From DASVWH01 sp036389715 (GTDB lineage Bacteria; Acidobacteriota; Blastocatellia; Pyrinomonadales; Pyrinomonadaceae), in NCBI GenBank assembly GCA_036389715.1, contig DASVWH010000153.1, forward strand, positions 1 through 5,964: a DNA stretch of 5,964 nt. Reading direction: 5' to 3'. Numbering within the stretch: the stretch's first letter is position 1; every line of letters starts with the position of its first letter. Position numbers and translations under genes: made by a program. Positions 1 to 5,964 of the stretch are shown in pieces. Under the pieces are notes generated by a model. That model had not been told where the DNA came from and made no database searches. It saw nothing but the letters and a program-made list of their open reading frames with translations.

Positions 1-1
1 C

Positions 2-1798
2 GACTACAAAGTGACGCAGCTTCCGGGCGGCGTGCGGATGGTCGCCTCGACCTTCGACAACATGACGAGCGCGACCACAGGGCTCGCACTGCGGCTCGAC
101 GCCGTGCCCGAAGAGCAGCTCGTCTATCTCTCGATTCTGCCCGCGCTGCTGACCCGCGTCGGCGTCATCCGCGACGGCAAGCCCGTCTCATACGAAGAGA
201 TGAGCGAGTTGATGCGCAAGGAGATACTGGGCCTCAACGCCTATTTCAGCACCAACTTTGCGACCGACCGCGCCGAGCTGGTCGTGCGCGGCGCGGGCAA
301 CAACGCGGCCGAGTCCGCACGCGCCGTCGAGTGGATGAAGCTCGTGCTGACGAGCCCGGACTGGCGGACCGAGAATCTCTCGCGCATTCGCGACGCCGTG
401 GACCAGTCCTTGAGCAACCTGAGAAACCGGATGCAGGGCTCAGAGGAATCCTGGGTCAACAATCCGGCCGACGCCTACTGGCGGCAGGACAACCCGCTGC
501 TGCTCTCCATCTCTTCATTCCTGACGCAGGCGCACAACGCTCATCGCCTGCGCTGGATGCTCAAGGACGCGGGCGCGCCCGAAAGCCGCGCGGCCATCTC
601 CTCATTCCTGGAGAAGCTGGCGGGGGCGCAGGGCACGCGCTCTGACGTTAAGGCGCTCGTCGGTGCGATGCAGGGCAACGCCGCCCTGGCCGAGAGGCTC
701 CCGGCCAATCTCAAATCTCACCTGGATGATTTCTCCGCCCTGCCCGCGGAGGCTCGCGCTCTTGCGGTCGAAGCCGCCAGGGACCTGGACCAACTGCTCG
801 CGGACATTCCAGACGCCTCGCTCGCGGCCGACTGGGCCTACCTTTGCAAAGAGATTCGGCACGACCTGCTCATCTCGCCGGAGAAGACGCTGGCGGATTT
901 GAACGCGCTGCGCCGGAGCCTGCTCAAGACCGGCAATGCGCGGATGTTTATGACGGGCTCGCGCGCCAGCCAGCAGCAGCTTGCCGCGGGCATCGGCCAA
1001 CTGCTCGCGGGCTTGCAGCCGGGGAAAGACGCGCCTGCCGCGCGCTCCGGTACCAGGCTCGTTGACGCGCGGCTGCGCGCTCGCGTACCCGAAGCCGCAG
1101 CGCCCGTCTTCGCCGGACTCGTCAACCCTAACTCGCAGGGCGGCGTCTTCCTGAACTCTGCTCCCGGCGCGAGCTACAGGGACACGGACGCGGAGGTGCT
1201 GCTTCAGTACCTGGCTTCGCGGCTCTACGCGGGCGGCGGGGCGCACGGCATCTTCATCAAGACCTGGGGCGCGGGGCTGGCCTACAGCAACGGCTTTCGC
1301 GGCTCGCCATCCATCGGGCGCATCGGCTACTACGCGGAGCGCACGCCGGAGCTGCCGCAGACCCTGCGCTTCGTGATAGACGAGCTAAAAAGAGCGCCGC
1401 GCGACCCGAGCCTTGTCGAATACGCCATCGCGCAGGTCTTTCGCGAGTTCCGCTCGGCTTCAGAATACGAAGCGCGCGGCGAAGCGATGGCCGCGGACCT
1501 CGCCGACGGCCTGACGCCCGAAGTCGTCAGCCGTTTCCGCCGCGCCATTCTGGACCTGCGCAAGCGGCCGAACCTCGCCGCGGAGCTTTACGACCGGATG
1601 GGCGCGGCCTATGCCAGAATACTGCCCGGCTACGGCGTCAAGGCCAGGGACGTGAAGGGCGCGGTCAATTTCATCATCGGCCCGGAGAAGCAGTTCGCCT
1701 CCTACGAGGAGTATCTGAAGTCGGTCGAGGGCCCCGAAGCGCGCGTCTACAGGCTCTACCCGCGCGATTTCTGGATGCCTTTGAGGATTTCCGAGTAG
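2..1798 (+). CDS. M16-family metallopeptidase, presequence-protease (PreP/M16C)-like, 5' partial
   Basis: Seen: an open frame enters from the left edge (the first full codons read D-Y-K-V-T-Q) and ends at TAG 1796-1798, giving about 598 residues. A GTG at 11 is available, but the frame is already coding before it and no ribosome binding site can be judged, so I treat the gene as truncated by the window. The first part (about 2-560, LPGGVRMVAS onward) resembles the third M16 repeat of PreP-type enzymes. A helical, Leu/Ala-rich linker follows (about 560-1050). The last M16 repeat (about 1060-1790) carries GGAHGIFIKTWGAGLAYSNG near 1234-1293, in the place where M16 C-terminal domains have a conserved G-A-[YH]-G segment and a substrate-binding Tyr. 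Known: M16C enzymes are single chains of about 1000 residues that degrade peptides inside a clamshell; the zinc motif HxxEH lies in the N-terminal repeat. No HxxEH is visible here, as expected for the C-terminal half. Inference: a peptide-degrading zinc protease; cellular location cannot be judged without the N-terminus. A non-catalytic M16 partner subunit is the main alternative. [Confidence was missing from the original entry; 0 is a placeholder.]. Confidence 0.
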   Translation, partial: DYKVTQLPGGVRMVASTFDNMTSATTGLALRLDAVPEEQLVYLSILPALLTRVGVIRDGKPVSYEEMSELMRKEILGLNAYFSTNFATDRAELVVRGAGNNAAESARAVEWMKLVLTSPDWRTENLSRIRDAVDQSLSNLRNRMQGSEESWVNNPADAYWRQDNPLLLSISSFLTQAHNAHRLRWMLKDAGAPESRAAISSFLEKLAGAQGTRSDVKALVGAMQGNAALAERLPANLKSHLDDFSALPAEARALAVEAARDLDQLLADIPDASLAADWAYLCKEIRHDLLISPEKTLADLNALRRSLLKTGNARMFMTGSRASQQQLAAGIGQLLAGLQPGKDAPAARSGTRLVDARLRARVPEAAAPVFAGLVNPNSQGGVFLNSAPGASYRDTDAEVLLQYLASRLYAGGGAHGIFIKTWGAGLAYSNGFRGSPSIGRIGYYAERTPELPQTLRFVIDELKRAPRDPSLVEYAIAQVFREFRSASEYEARGEAMAADLADGLTPEVVSRFRRAILDLRKRPNLAAELYDRMGAAYARILPGYGVKARDVKGAVNFIIGPEKQFASYEEYLKSVEGPEARVYRLYPRDFWMPLRISE

Positions 1799-1811
1799 GG
1801 TTTAAGTCGGC

Positions 1812-1878
1812 TCATCTTGAGCAGACGAACCGCGTCATGTTTAAAGACGACCCATCTCATGTTTGAGGACGAACCGCG
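1812..1878. repeat. Three imperfect tandem copies of a 22-23 bp repeat
   Basis: Three units sit head to tail at 1812-1834, 1835-1856 and 1857-1878. Each begins TCATSTT and the first and last end ACGAACCGCG. Units 1 and 3 share the exact 14-mer GACGAACCGCGTCA (1824-1837 and 1868-1881); the middle unit has diverged in its second half (ACGACCCATC). The next three bases, TCA at 1879-1881, continue the pattern and are also the complement of the ispA stop codon. The cluster fills almost the whole gap between two convergent genes. No function is recognised; it may be slippage-generated, or remnants of a dispersed element. Confidence 0.6.
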
Positions 1879-1889
1879 TCAGGCTCGTC
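1868..1889 (-). terminator. Hairpin over the ispA stop codon, possible weak bidirectional terminator
   Basis: In minus-strand RNA, GACGAGCC (1889-1882) can pair with GGTTCGTC (1875-1868), an 8-bp stem with one G-U pair and a 6-nt loop TGACGC that contains the ispA TGA. Read on the plus strand the same stem has an A-C mismatch but is followed by TCTTTC, a poor U-tract. Neither direction shows a classic run of U residues, so a role in ending the two convergent transcripts is inferred only from position. Confidence 0.3.
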
Positions 1890-2838
1890 TTTCGAGGATG
1901 AGTCGCGCGATGGCGCGCAGGAGCGGCGTCGGTCTTTCGATGCGGTCGAGCGCGGCGCAGGCTTCGCGGTGGGATGAGGCGGCGCGTTCGCGCGTCGCTT
2001 CGAGACCGTAAACGGAGGGATAGGTAGCCTTCAAAGAGCGCGCGTCCTTGCCGGGCGTCTTGCCCAGGTCGGCGGCGGTCGCCGTCACGTCCAGCAGATC
2101 ATCCGTAATCTGAAAGAGCAGCCCGAGCGCATCGCCGTAGCTCGTCACGGCCGCCAATTCACGTTCGCTCGCGCCCGCGATGAGCGCGCCCGCACGCGCG
2201 GAGGCTGAGATGAGCGCGCCCGTCTTGAGACGGTGGATGCGTTCAAGCTCGGAGGGCGAGACCTCGCGCGATTCGGCGGCGAGGTCCAGAGCCTGGCCCT
2301 CTACCATCCCGAGGGGTGCGCCCGCCGCCCGCGCCACTTCCAGCACCAGTCGGACGCGCACCTCCGGCGAAAGGCTTTCGTCTGCGGCAATGGTTTGAAA
2401 GGCCAGGGTCTGAAGCGCGTCTCCCGCGAGAATCGCCGTCGCCTCTCCGAAGCGGACGTGGCAGGTCGGACGCCCGCGCCGCAGCTCGTCGTCGTCCATC
2501 GACGGCAGGTCGTCGTGAATCAGCGAATAGGTGTGAATCATCTCCAGCGCGCAGGCTGTGTCGAGCAGCACACCGGCCGGGGCGTCGAAGGCGCTTCCCG
2601 TCGCCAGCAAGAGCAGCGGGCGAAAGCGCTTGCCGCCCCCGAGCAGGCTCCAACGAATGGCACTCTGAATGCTTTGCGGAGCTTCGTCTTCCGGCGCGGC
2701 GACGAGCACTGCGAGACGCGAGTCAACGAGCCCTCGATAGCCGCCGAGCACAGCGCGAGCCTCCGCTTCGCTCATCACCGGCGACGATTCGGAAACGGGC
2801 AAGGATTCCGAAGAGGATTCAGAAGACGCTTTCATCAT
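1879..2838 (-). CDS. ispA: Farnesyl diphosphate synthase-type polyprenyl synthetase
   Basis: A trans-isoprenyl diphosphate synthase that condenses isopentenyl diphosphate onto allylic diphosphates, most likely to farnesyl diphosphate for quinone, carotenoid or undecaprenyl synthesis in the cytosol. Seen, numbering from ATG 2838 (319 residues): GGGKRFRP (67-74) for pyrophosphate binding; first Asp-rich motif DDLPSMDDD (109-117) in the bacterial DDxxxxD form, preceded by HTYSLIH very like E. coli IspA; GDALQTLAF (139-147); KTG (205-207); second Asp-rich motif DDLLD (246-250). All catalytic residues are present. Start: the frame stays open to 2871, but ATG 2838 has GAGGGAG six bases upstream, while ATG 2775 has no clear ribosome binding site. 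This start gives a Ser/Glu-rich N-terminal tail of about 20 residues not typical of the family. It overlaps the end of xseB by about 20 nt, which suggests coupling. Geranylgeranyl diphosphate synthase is the alternative, since product length cannot be fixed from motifs alone. Confidence 0.93.
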   Translation of the reverse strand: MMKASSESSSESLPVSESSPVMSEAEARAVLGGYRGLVDSRLAVLVAAPEDEAPQSIQSAIRWSLLGGGKRFRPLLLLATGSAFDAPAGVLLDTACALEMIHTYSLIHDDLPSMDDDELRRGRPTCHVRFGEATAILAGDALQTLAFQTIAADESLSPEVRVRLVLEVARAAGAPLGMVEGQALDLAAESREVSPSELERIHRLKTGALISASARAGALIAGASERELAAVTSYGDALGLLFQITDDLLDVTATAADLGKTPGKDARSLKATYPSVYGLEATRERAASSHREACAALDRIERPTPLLRAIARLILERRA

Positions 2839-3121
2839 CTTCGGCTCCCTCGTCTTCCGCCAGGCGCTCAAAGCCGGACACGGCCTCTTCGTCGAAGGCG
2901 CTCAGGACGGGGCGGCCTTCGCCGTCGCGGAGCAGGACTTCGATGCGGCGCTCGGCCTGGTTCAATCTCTCCTGGCACTCGCGCGACAGGCGCACGCCCC
3001 GCTCGAAGAGCTTGAGACTCTCTTCGAGCGGCAGGTCGCCGCGCTCCAATTCGCGCACGATCTTTTCCAGCGCCGCCAGCGTCGCTTCAAAATTCTTGCC
3101 CTGTGTCTCCGTCTTTTTCAT
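2819..3121 (-). CDS. xseB: Exodeoxyribonuclease VII small subunit
   Basis: The small subunit of exonuclease VII; several copies bind each XseA chain to give an active nuclease that degrades single-stranded DNA from either end into oligonucleotides. Seen: 100 residues from ATG 3121, with the family core NFEATLAALEKIVRELE (10-26) followed by GDLPLEESLKLFERGV (28-43) and a second amphipathic helix rich in Arg, Glu and Gln. These form the usual helical hairpin. The protein is longer than the approximately 80-residue E. coli version because of an acidic tail (EDEGAEDDESVF). Start: an in-frame GTG at 3127 would lie directly on the GGAG (3127-3130), whereas ATG 3121 lies five bases after it, so the ATG is preferred. 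It follows the membrane protein gene after 34 nt and its last codons contain the ispA start. Identification is secure. Confidence 0.95.
   Translation of the reverse strand: MKKTETQGKNFEATLAALEKIVRELERGDLPLEESLKLFERGVRLSRECQERLNQAERRIEVLLRDGEGRPVLSAFDEEAVSGFERLAEDEGAEDDESVF
2845..2851 (-). promoter_or_regulatory. Ribosome binding site of ispA
   Basis: GAGGGAG on the minus strand, six bases before the double ATG at 2838/2835 and inside the xseB coding sequence. It decides the ispA start against the longer 2871 and the shorter 2775 options. Confidence 0.65.
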
Positions 3122-3126
3122 CCGCA

Positions 3127-3130
3127 CTCC
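3127..3130 (-). promoter_or_regulatory. Ribosome binding site of xseB
   Basis: GGAG on the minus strand, five bases before ATG 3121. It rules out the GTG at 3127 as start because that codon would overlap the site. Confidence 0.65.
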
Positions 3131-3155
3131 ACTAATGAATCAATCTCTTCCCTTC

Positions 3156-3956
3156 TTACCTTCTGCCCGCGGCCTTGCCCGCCTGCTTTTTCTTCGTCTC
3201 CGGCAGGATGTCCGTGCCGATGATGGAGCCGATTGAGGGCAGGTCCCTGGCGAGGGCGTCAACGACGCGCCTGGCCAGCGCATCGTCCCTGATGGCGACG
3301 ACCTGCCAGCGCGCGTCGCCGTTGCGCTGCATCGTCAGCTCGACGGGAGAGCCGCCAGCCTGCGCGCTGACCCTGGCAGTCTCGCCCTCCTGGCGTATCT
3401 CTGCGATGTAAGGCACGGCCAGCGCGACGATGAAGAAGGGCTTGCCCGCAGCACGCGCGGAGTTATCCCTGACCAGCCTCATCATCTCGTCGCGGACCTT
3501 CGGCGCAAAGGCCGGAAGAAGTTTCGGCAGGAGCATCTCGGCCTGCATCCGCACGCCCGTAGAGACGCCCGCCCCGGCGCGGCCCGCCTGGTCTATCACC
3601 TGCGGGACGAAGCCCTCGACGATCCTGTTGGTGTCAACCACTTGGTCAAAGGCTGCCGCATCATTGCGCTGCGCGGCGTCAATGAGCAGCGCCAGCGAAT
3701 AGGCCGGTTTGGTCCTCAGGTTGCGCCAGTAGAGATAGCCGCCGATGAACAGCCCGAGCAGGAGAGCGCCGAGGATTATCAGAACGACGGGCCACCTGCG
3801 GCGGCGTCCGGGCTGCTGGTAGTAGCCGCCCTGGTACTGCTGCTGCTGCTGCGCGTGCGGCGGCAGGTGCAGCCGCTCGCGCGCCTTGTCGAGGCTGATG
3901 ACGATCCGGCTGCGCCTTGGCGGCGGCGGAGGATTATTTTGAACGGGGGCAGACAT
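3156..3956 (-). CDS. Single-pass membrane protein of unknown function (possibly DUF2939-like)
   Basis: A 266-residue protein I cannot assign a function. In order: a Pro-rich N-terminus (NNPPPPPRR, 7-15); a Gln/Tyr-rich stretch with five Gln (36-40) encoded by five CAG codons; a basic RRRR (51-54); one hydrophobic membrane helix (about 55-77, WPVVLIILGALLLGLFIGG); then a soluble domain to the C-terminus ending in a Lys/Arg-rich tail. The positive charges before the helix put the N-terminus in the cytoplasm and the larger domain outside. The segment after the helix (PAYSLALLIDAAQRNDAAAF, then VVD) resembles my recollection of DUF2939 proteins, which start with a Y-x-L-x-x-I-x-x-A-x-x-x-x-D pattern; this is a weak assignment. 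A short beta-rich part (about 175-222) ends in RWQVVAIR, as in proteins with repeated strand pairs. The start ATG shares its A with the xseA stop (TGATG), with GGAG eight bases upstream, so translation is probably coupled to xseA. Confidence 0.85.
   Translation of the reverse strand: MSAPVQNNPPPPPRRSRIVISLDKARERLHLPPHAQQQQQYQGGYYQQPGRRRRWPVVLIILGALLLGLFIGGYLYWRNLRTKPAYSLALLIDAAQRNDAAAFDQVVDTNRIVEGFVPQVIDQAGRAGAGVSTGVRMQAEMLLPKLLPAFAPKVRDEMMRLVRDNSARAAGKPFFIVALAVPYIAEIRQEGETARVSAQAGGSPVELTMQRNGDARWQVVAIRDDALARRVVDALARDLPSIGSIIGTDILPETKKKQAGKAAGRR
3837..3851 (-). repeat. CAG trinucleotide run encoding poly-Gln
   Basis: Five perfect CTG units on the plus strand (CAG codons on the minus strand) encode Gln 36-40 of the membrane protein, within its disordered cytoplasmic N-terminus. 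A slippage-prone tract that may vary in length between strains; a frame-neutral change. Confidence 0.7.
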
Positions 3957-5359
3957 CAGGTTTTCTCCATCCCTTCAACGCGGCAGCGCAGAGCGCCCTC
4001 CGCTAAACGTAAACGCAGGGGCGCGCCGACACGCGTTTCCCTCGCGTCTCTGAGCAGGCGGCCCTGCTCGTCTTCGGCGAGCGCATAGCCGCGCTTGAGC
4101 ACAGCCAGCGGCGAAAGCGCGTCGAGCGATGCGACACCGACCGCCAGCCGCGAGCGGGCCTCATCGAGCCGCGCCGTCGCCGCCGCATCGCGCTCGGCAC
4201 AAAGGAGTTTGAAGCGCAGACGCGCCGCCGCCAGTCGCGCGCCGAGTCGTGCGGGCGAGAGCCGACAGGCGACGGCGTCGCTCTGCCGCCTGGCCCGCTC
4301 GGCCGCGCGCGCGACGAGCGTTTCGAGCCTGTGCGCGGCGGCGTCAACATTCGCCTTCGCGTCCCTCAATCTCTCGCGCACTTCGTCGAAGCCGGGCGAC
4401 ATGGCGGCCTCCTGCACGCGCACGCGCGCGTCGAGCAGTTGCGCGCTCAGGGCCCGGACGAAATCGCGCGTCAGTCCTTCGACGTAAACCGCGATCTCGT
4501 CTTCGCGCGCCGCGACCAGCTCGGCGGCGGCGGAGGGCGTGGCCGCGCGCAGGTCCGCTGCAAAGTCCGAGATGGTCACGTCCGTCTCGTGGCCGACCGC
4601 CGAGATGACCGGAATCCGCGAGGCCCTGAAGGCGCGCGCGACCGCCTCCTCGTTGAATGCCCAGAGGTCTTCGGCCGAGCCGCCGCCGCGCCCGACGATG
4701 AGCACGTCAATCGTTTCGTCCAACCGCCCGCGGCTGAGGGCGCGCGCGTGATGCTCATTGAGCAGCTCTACGGCCCGCGCGATTTCGAGAGCAGCGCCCG
4801 TGCCCTGCACGCGAGCGGGCGCAAAGAGCACGTCAACGGTGCGCGTCCGGCGCTTGAGCACGTTGAGGATGTCGCGGATGGCCGCGCCCGACGGCGAGGT
4901 GACGACCCCGACGCGGCGCGGAAAGCGCGGCAGCGGGCGCTTGAGTTCCTCCGCGAAGAGTCCTTCGGCCGCGAGGCGGTCGCGCATCTGCTCGAAGGCA
5001 ACGCGCAACGCGCCCGCCCCGACCGGGTCCAGCCCCTCCACGATCAGCTCGTATTCGCCGCGCGGCTCGTAGACGGAGAGGCGGCCGCGCACGCGCACCT
5101 GTAAGCCGTCGGACGGGCGAAAGCGGATGCGCCCGTTGACGCCCCTGAAGCAGGTCGCGCGCAGCTGTGCGCCCTCGTCCTTGACCGTGAAATACCAGTG
5201 GCCCGAAGCGTGCGCCTTGAAGTTGGAGATTTCCCCCTCGACCCAGACGGAAGCGAAGCGCGATTCGAGCGCCCCGCGGACCTGCATCGTCAACTCCGTG
5301 ACGGAGAGCGGGCGGCGCTCCGTCTCGTCAAAGAGTGATAGGAGTAAAGGGTGTGTCAT
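3956..5359 (-). CDS. xseA: Exodeoxyribonuclease VII large subunit
   Basis: The catalytic subunit of exonuclease VII, which with XseB degrades single-stranded DNA and contributes to mismatch repair and clearing of damaged DNA in the cytoplasm. Seen, 467 residues: an N-terminal OB fold (about 17-112) with LSVTELT (18-24), VWVEGEISNFK (38-48), SGHWYFTVKD (52-61) and LRATCFRG (66-73); then the nuclease domain with GVVTSPSGAAIRD (151-163), GRGGGSAEDLWAFNE (223-237) and SAVGHETDVTISDFAADLRA (253-272); then a long Ala/Arg-rich coiled-coil region (about 285-410) that binds XseB; and the C-terminal SPLAVLKRGYAL (416-427). Length and motif order are normal for the family. Start: ATG 5359 shares its A with the stop of the upstream hepT frame (TGATG), and MTHPLLLSLFDE fits usual XseA N-termini. 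No Shine-Dalgarno lies close by; the nearest AGAAGG is 22 bases away. The start therefore seems to depend on coupling to hepT. The last base of the stop overlaps the next gene's ATG. Confidence 0.97.
   Translation of the reverse strand: MTHPLLLSLFDETERRPLSVTELTMQVRGALESRFASVWVEGEISNFKAHASGHWYFTVKDEGAQLRATCFRGVNGRIRFRPSDGLQVRVRGRLSVYEPRGEYELIVEGLDPVGAGALRVAFEQMRDRLAAEGLFAEELKRPLPRFPRRVGVVTSPSGAAIRDILNVLKRRTRTVDVLFAPARVQGTGAALEIARAVELLNEHHARALSRGRLDETIDVLIVGRGGGSAEDLWAFNEEAVARAFRASRIPVISAVGHETDVTISDFAADLRAATPSAAAELVAAREDEIAVYVEGLTRDFVRALSAQLLDARVRVQEAAMSPGFDEVRERLRDAKANVDAAAHRLETLVARAAERARRQSDAVACRLSPARLGARLAAARLRFKLLCAERDAAATARLDEARSRLAVGVASLDALSPLAVLKRGYALAEDEQGRLLRDARETRVGAPLRLRLAEGALRCRVEGMEKT
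3965..3968 (-). promoter_or_regulatory. Ribosome binding site of the membrane protein gene
   Basis: GGAG on the minus strand inside the last codons of xseA, eight bases before ATG 3956. Together with the TGATG stop-start overlap (3954-3958) it supports this start and translational coupling to xseA. Confidence 0.55.
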
Positions 5360-5698
5360 CAGTTCGCACTTGATAATAAAGCCTTCTCTATGCCTTCGAT
5401 GAGCGGGGGCAATTCCTCCGTCACCGTCCGCCAGACAATATCGAGATTGATGTCGAAATAGGCATGAATGAGCCGATTACGCATGGCAATAATGTCCGGC
5501 CAGGGAGCCCGGCCAATTCGGCTTTACACTCCGGCGAAACCCTGCTTGCGGCCTCGCCGATAATCTCAATCGACTTGACCAGCCCATGAGCAAGCGATTT
5601 GAATCAAGCTCAAATCTCGATTTGCCGACGGTAAATGTTAACGCTTCACGCGCCGCGTCGAGCATATGCCGGAGGCGAATCGCATCATCTCTGCGCAT
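5359..5698 (-). pseudogene. hepT: HepT-like HEPN toxin (DUF86 family), broken by two -1 frameshifts
   Basis: HepT is a HEPN-fold ribonuclease toxin held in check by its partner MntA. Seen: three consecutive frames together give a full-length HepT of about 113 residues. Segment 1 (5698-5582) encodes MRRDDAIRLRHMLDAAREAL onward; segment 2 (5582-5502) encodes LVKSIEIIGEAASRVSPE onward; segment 3 (5502-5359) encodes WPDIIAMRNRLIHAYFDI and ends in TGA 5359-5361. One base is missing near 5580-5585 and another near 5501-5507, both beside short runs of G or C. The catalytic R-x4-H-x-Y motif (RNRLIHAY, 5458-5481) is intact in segment 3. As read, translation from ATG 5698 stops at TAA 5477-5479, before the motif residues His and Tyr. 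The start overlaps the mntA end by 14 nt and has GAGG six bases upstream. Either true decay of the toxin or base-calling/assembly errors; the near-perfect preservation of all three segments means any decay is recent. Confidence 0.85.
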
Positions 5699-5964
5699 AC
5701 TGGACCTCGGCCGTCGCCAGCACCTCGTCGCGGAAGTATCGGCTCAAATCCTGCGGCGTTCGCAAGTCTACCTTCCGGTTGCCAAGCAGCGCCGATAATT
5801 CGCGCTCCATTCCTGCCAGGCGAAGCAGGCCGGGAACATATTGCGGCTCGAATTCGACGAGCACGTCAATGTCGCTCTGGGGACGGAAATCGTCACGCAG
5901 GATAGAGCCGAACAAGGAGAGCCTTGTAATGTGATGGCGACGGCAAAATTCCGCCACCTCTTCC
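5685..5964 (-). CDS. mntA: MntA-like nucleotidyltransferase antitoxin, 5' partial
   Basis: A minimal nucleotidyltransferase (MNT). In studied MntA/HepT pairs it transfers AMP to the tyrosine of the HepT R-x4-H-x-Y motif and so neutralises the RNase toxin. Seen: the frame runs in from the right edge (E-E-V-A-E-F-C-R-R) and ends at TGA 5685-5687. The core motif GSILRDDFRPQSDID is a perfect G-S-x10-D-x-D, preceded by the typical RLSLF strand; a third acidic residue lies in KVDLRT; the end (YFRDEVLATAEVQYA) matches the family tail. The GTG at 5957 could be read as a start, but family members usually have further residues before AEFCRR and the codons upstream remain open, so I treat the gene as truncated by the window edge. 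It overlaps hepT by 14 nt, the usual antitoxin-toxin arrangement. GC content is about 60%, lower than in xseA. Confidence 0.92.
   Translation of the reverse strand, partial: EEVAEFCRRHHITRLSLFGSILRDDFRPQSDIDVLVEFEPQYVPGLLRLAGMERELSALLGNRKVDLRTPQDLSRYFRDEVLATAEVQYAQR
5705..5708 (-). promoter_or_regulatory. Ribosome binding site of hepT
   Basis: GAGG on the minus strand within the end of mntA, six bases before ATG 5698. It supports this toxin start rather than the out-of-frame ATGs at 5684-5690. Confidence 0.5.

Overview
The window comes from a GC-rich bacterial chromosome. Two sampled lines inside xseA (4681-4800) count to about 70% GC. Gene content is mostly housekeeping: a PreP-like M16 peptidase, both subunits of exodeoxyribonuclease VII, and a farnesyl-diphosphate-synthase-type prenyltransferase. 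The overall flavour would fit Acidobacteriota or another GC-rich soil lineage, but that is only an impression; no rRNA or lineage-specific marker is present.

Layout: positions 2-1798 (+) hold the C-terminal part of a large M16-family metallopeptidase whose N-terminal half, with the zinc site, lies left of the window. It converges on a minus-strand gene block. The 80-bp gap between them (1799-1878) holds three copies of a 22-23 bp repeat and a hairpin that encloses the ispA stop codon. From right to left on the minus strand come mntA (5' end outside the window), hepT (broken by two frameshifts), xseA, a single-pass membrane protein, xseB and ispA. Gaps are -14, -1, -1, +34 and about -20 nt, so the block looks like one transcription unit whose promoter lies beyond 5964.

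Function: XseA and XseB form exodeoxyribonuclease VII, and IspA makes a prenyl diphosphate precursor; the xseA/xseB/ispA grouping is common in bacteria. Upstream sits a MntA/HepT (MNT nucleotidyltransferase antitoxin / HEPN RNase toxin) module. The antitoxin frame is intact as far as it can be seen. The toxin frame needs two separate one-base corrections to be read through, yet its catalytic R-x4-H-x-Y motif and its TGATG junction with xseA are preserved. It is therefore either a recently inactivated toxin or an assembly artefact. The toxin region is also poorer in GC (about 55% over 5401-5700), which hints at acquisition.

I see no wholly new system. The points most worth a second look are the broken toxin translationally coupled to xseA, the membrane protein wedged between the two exonuclease subunits, and the repeat cluster between the convergent genes.
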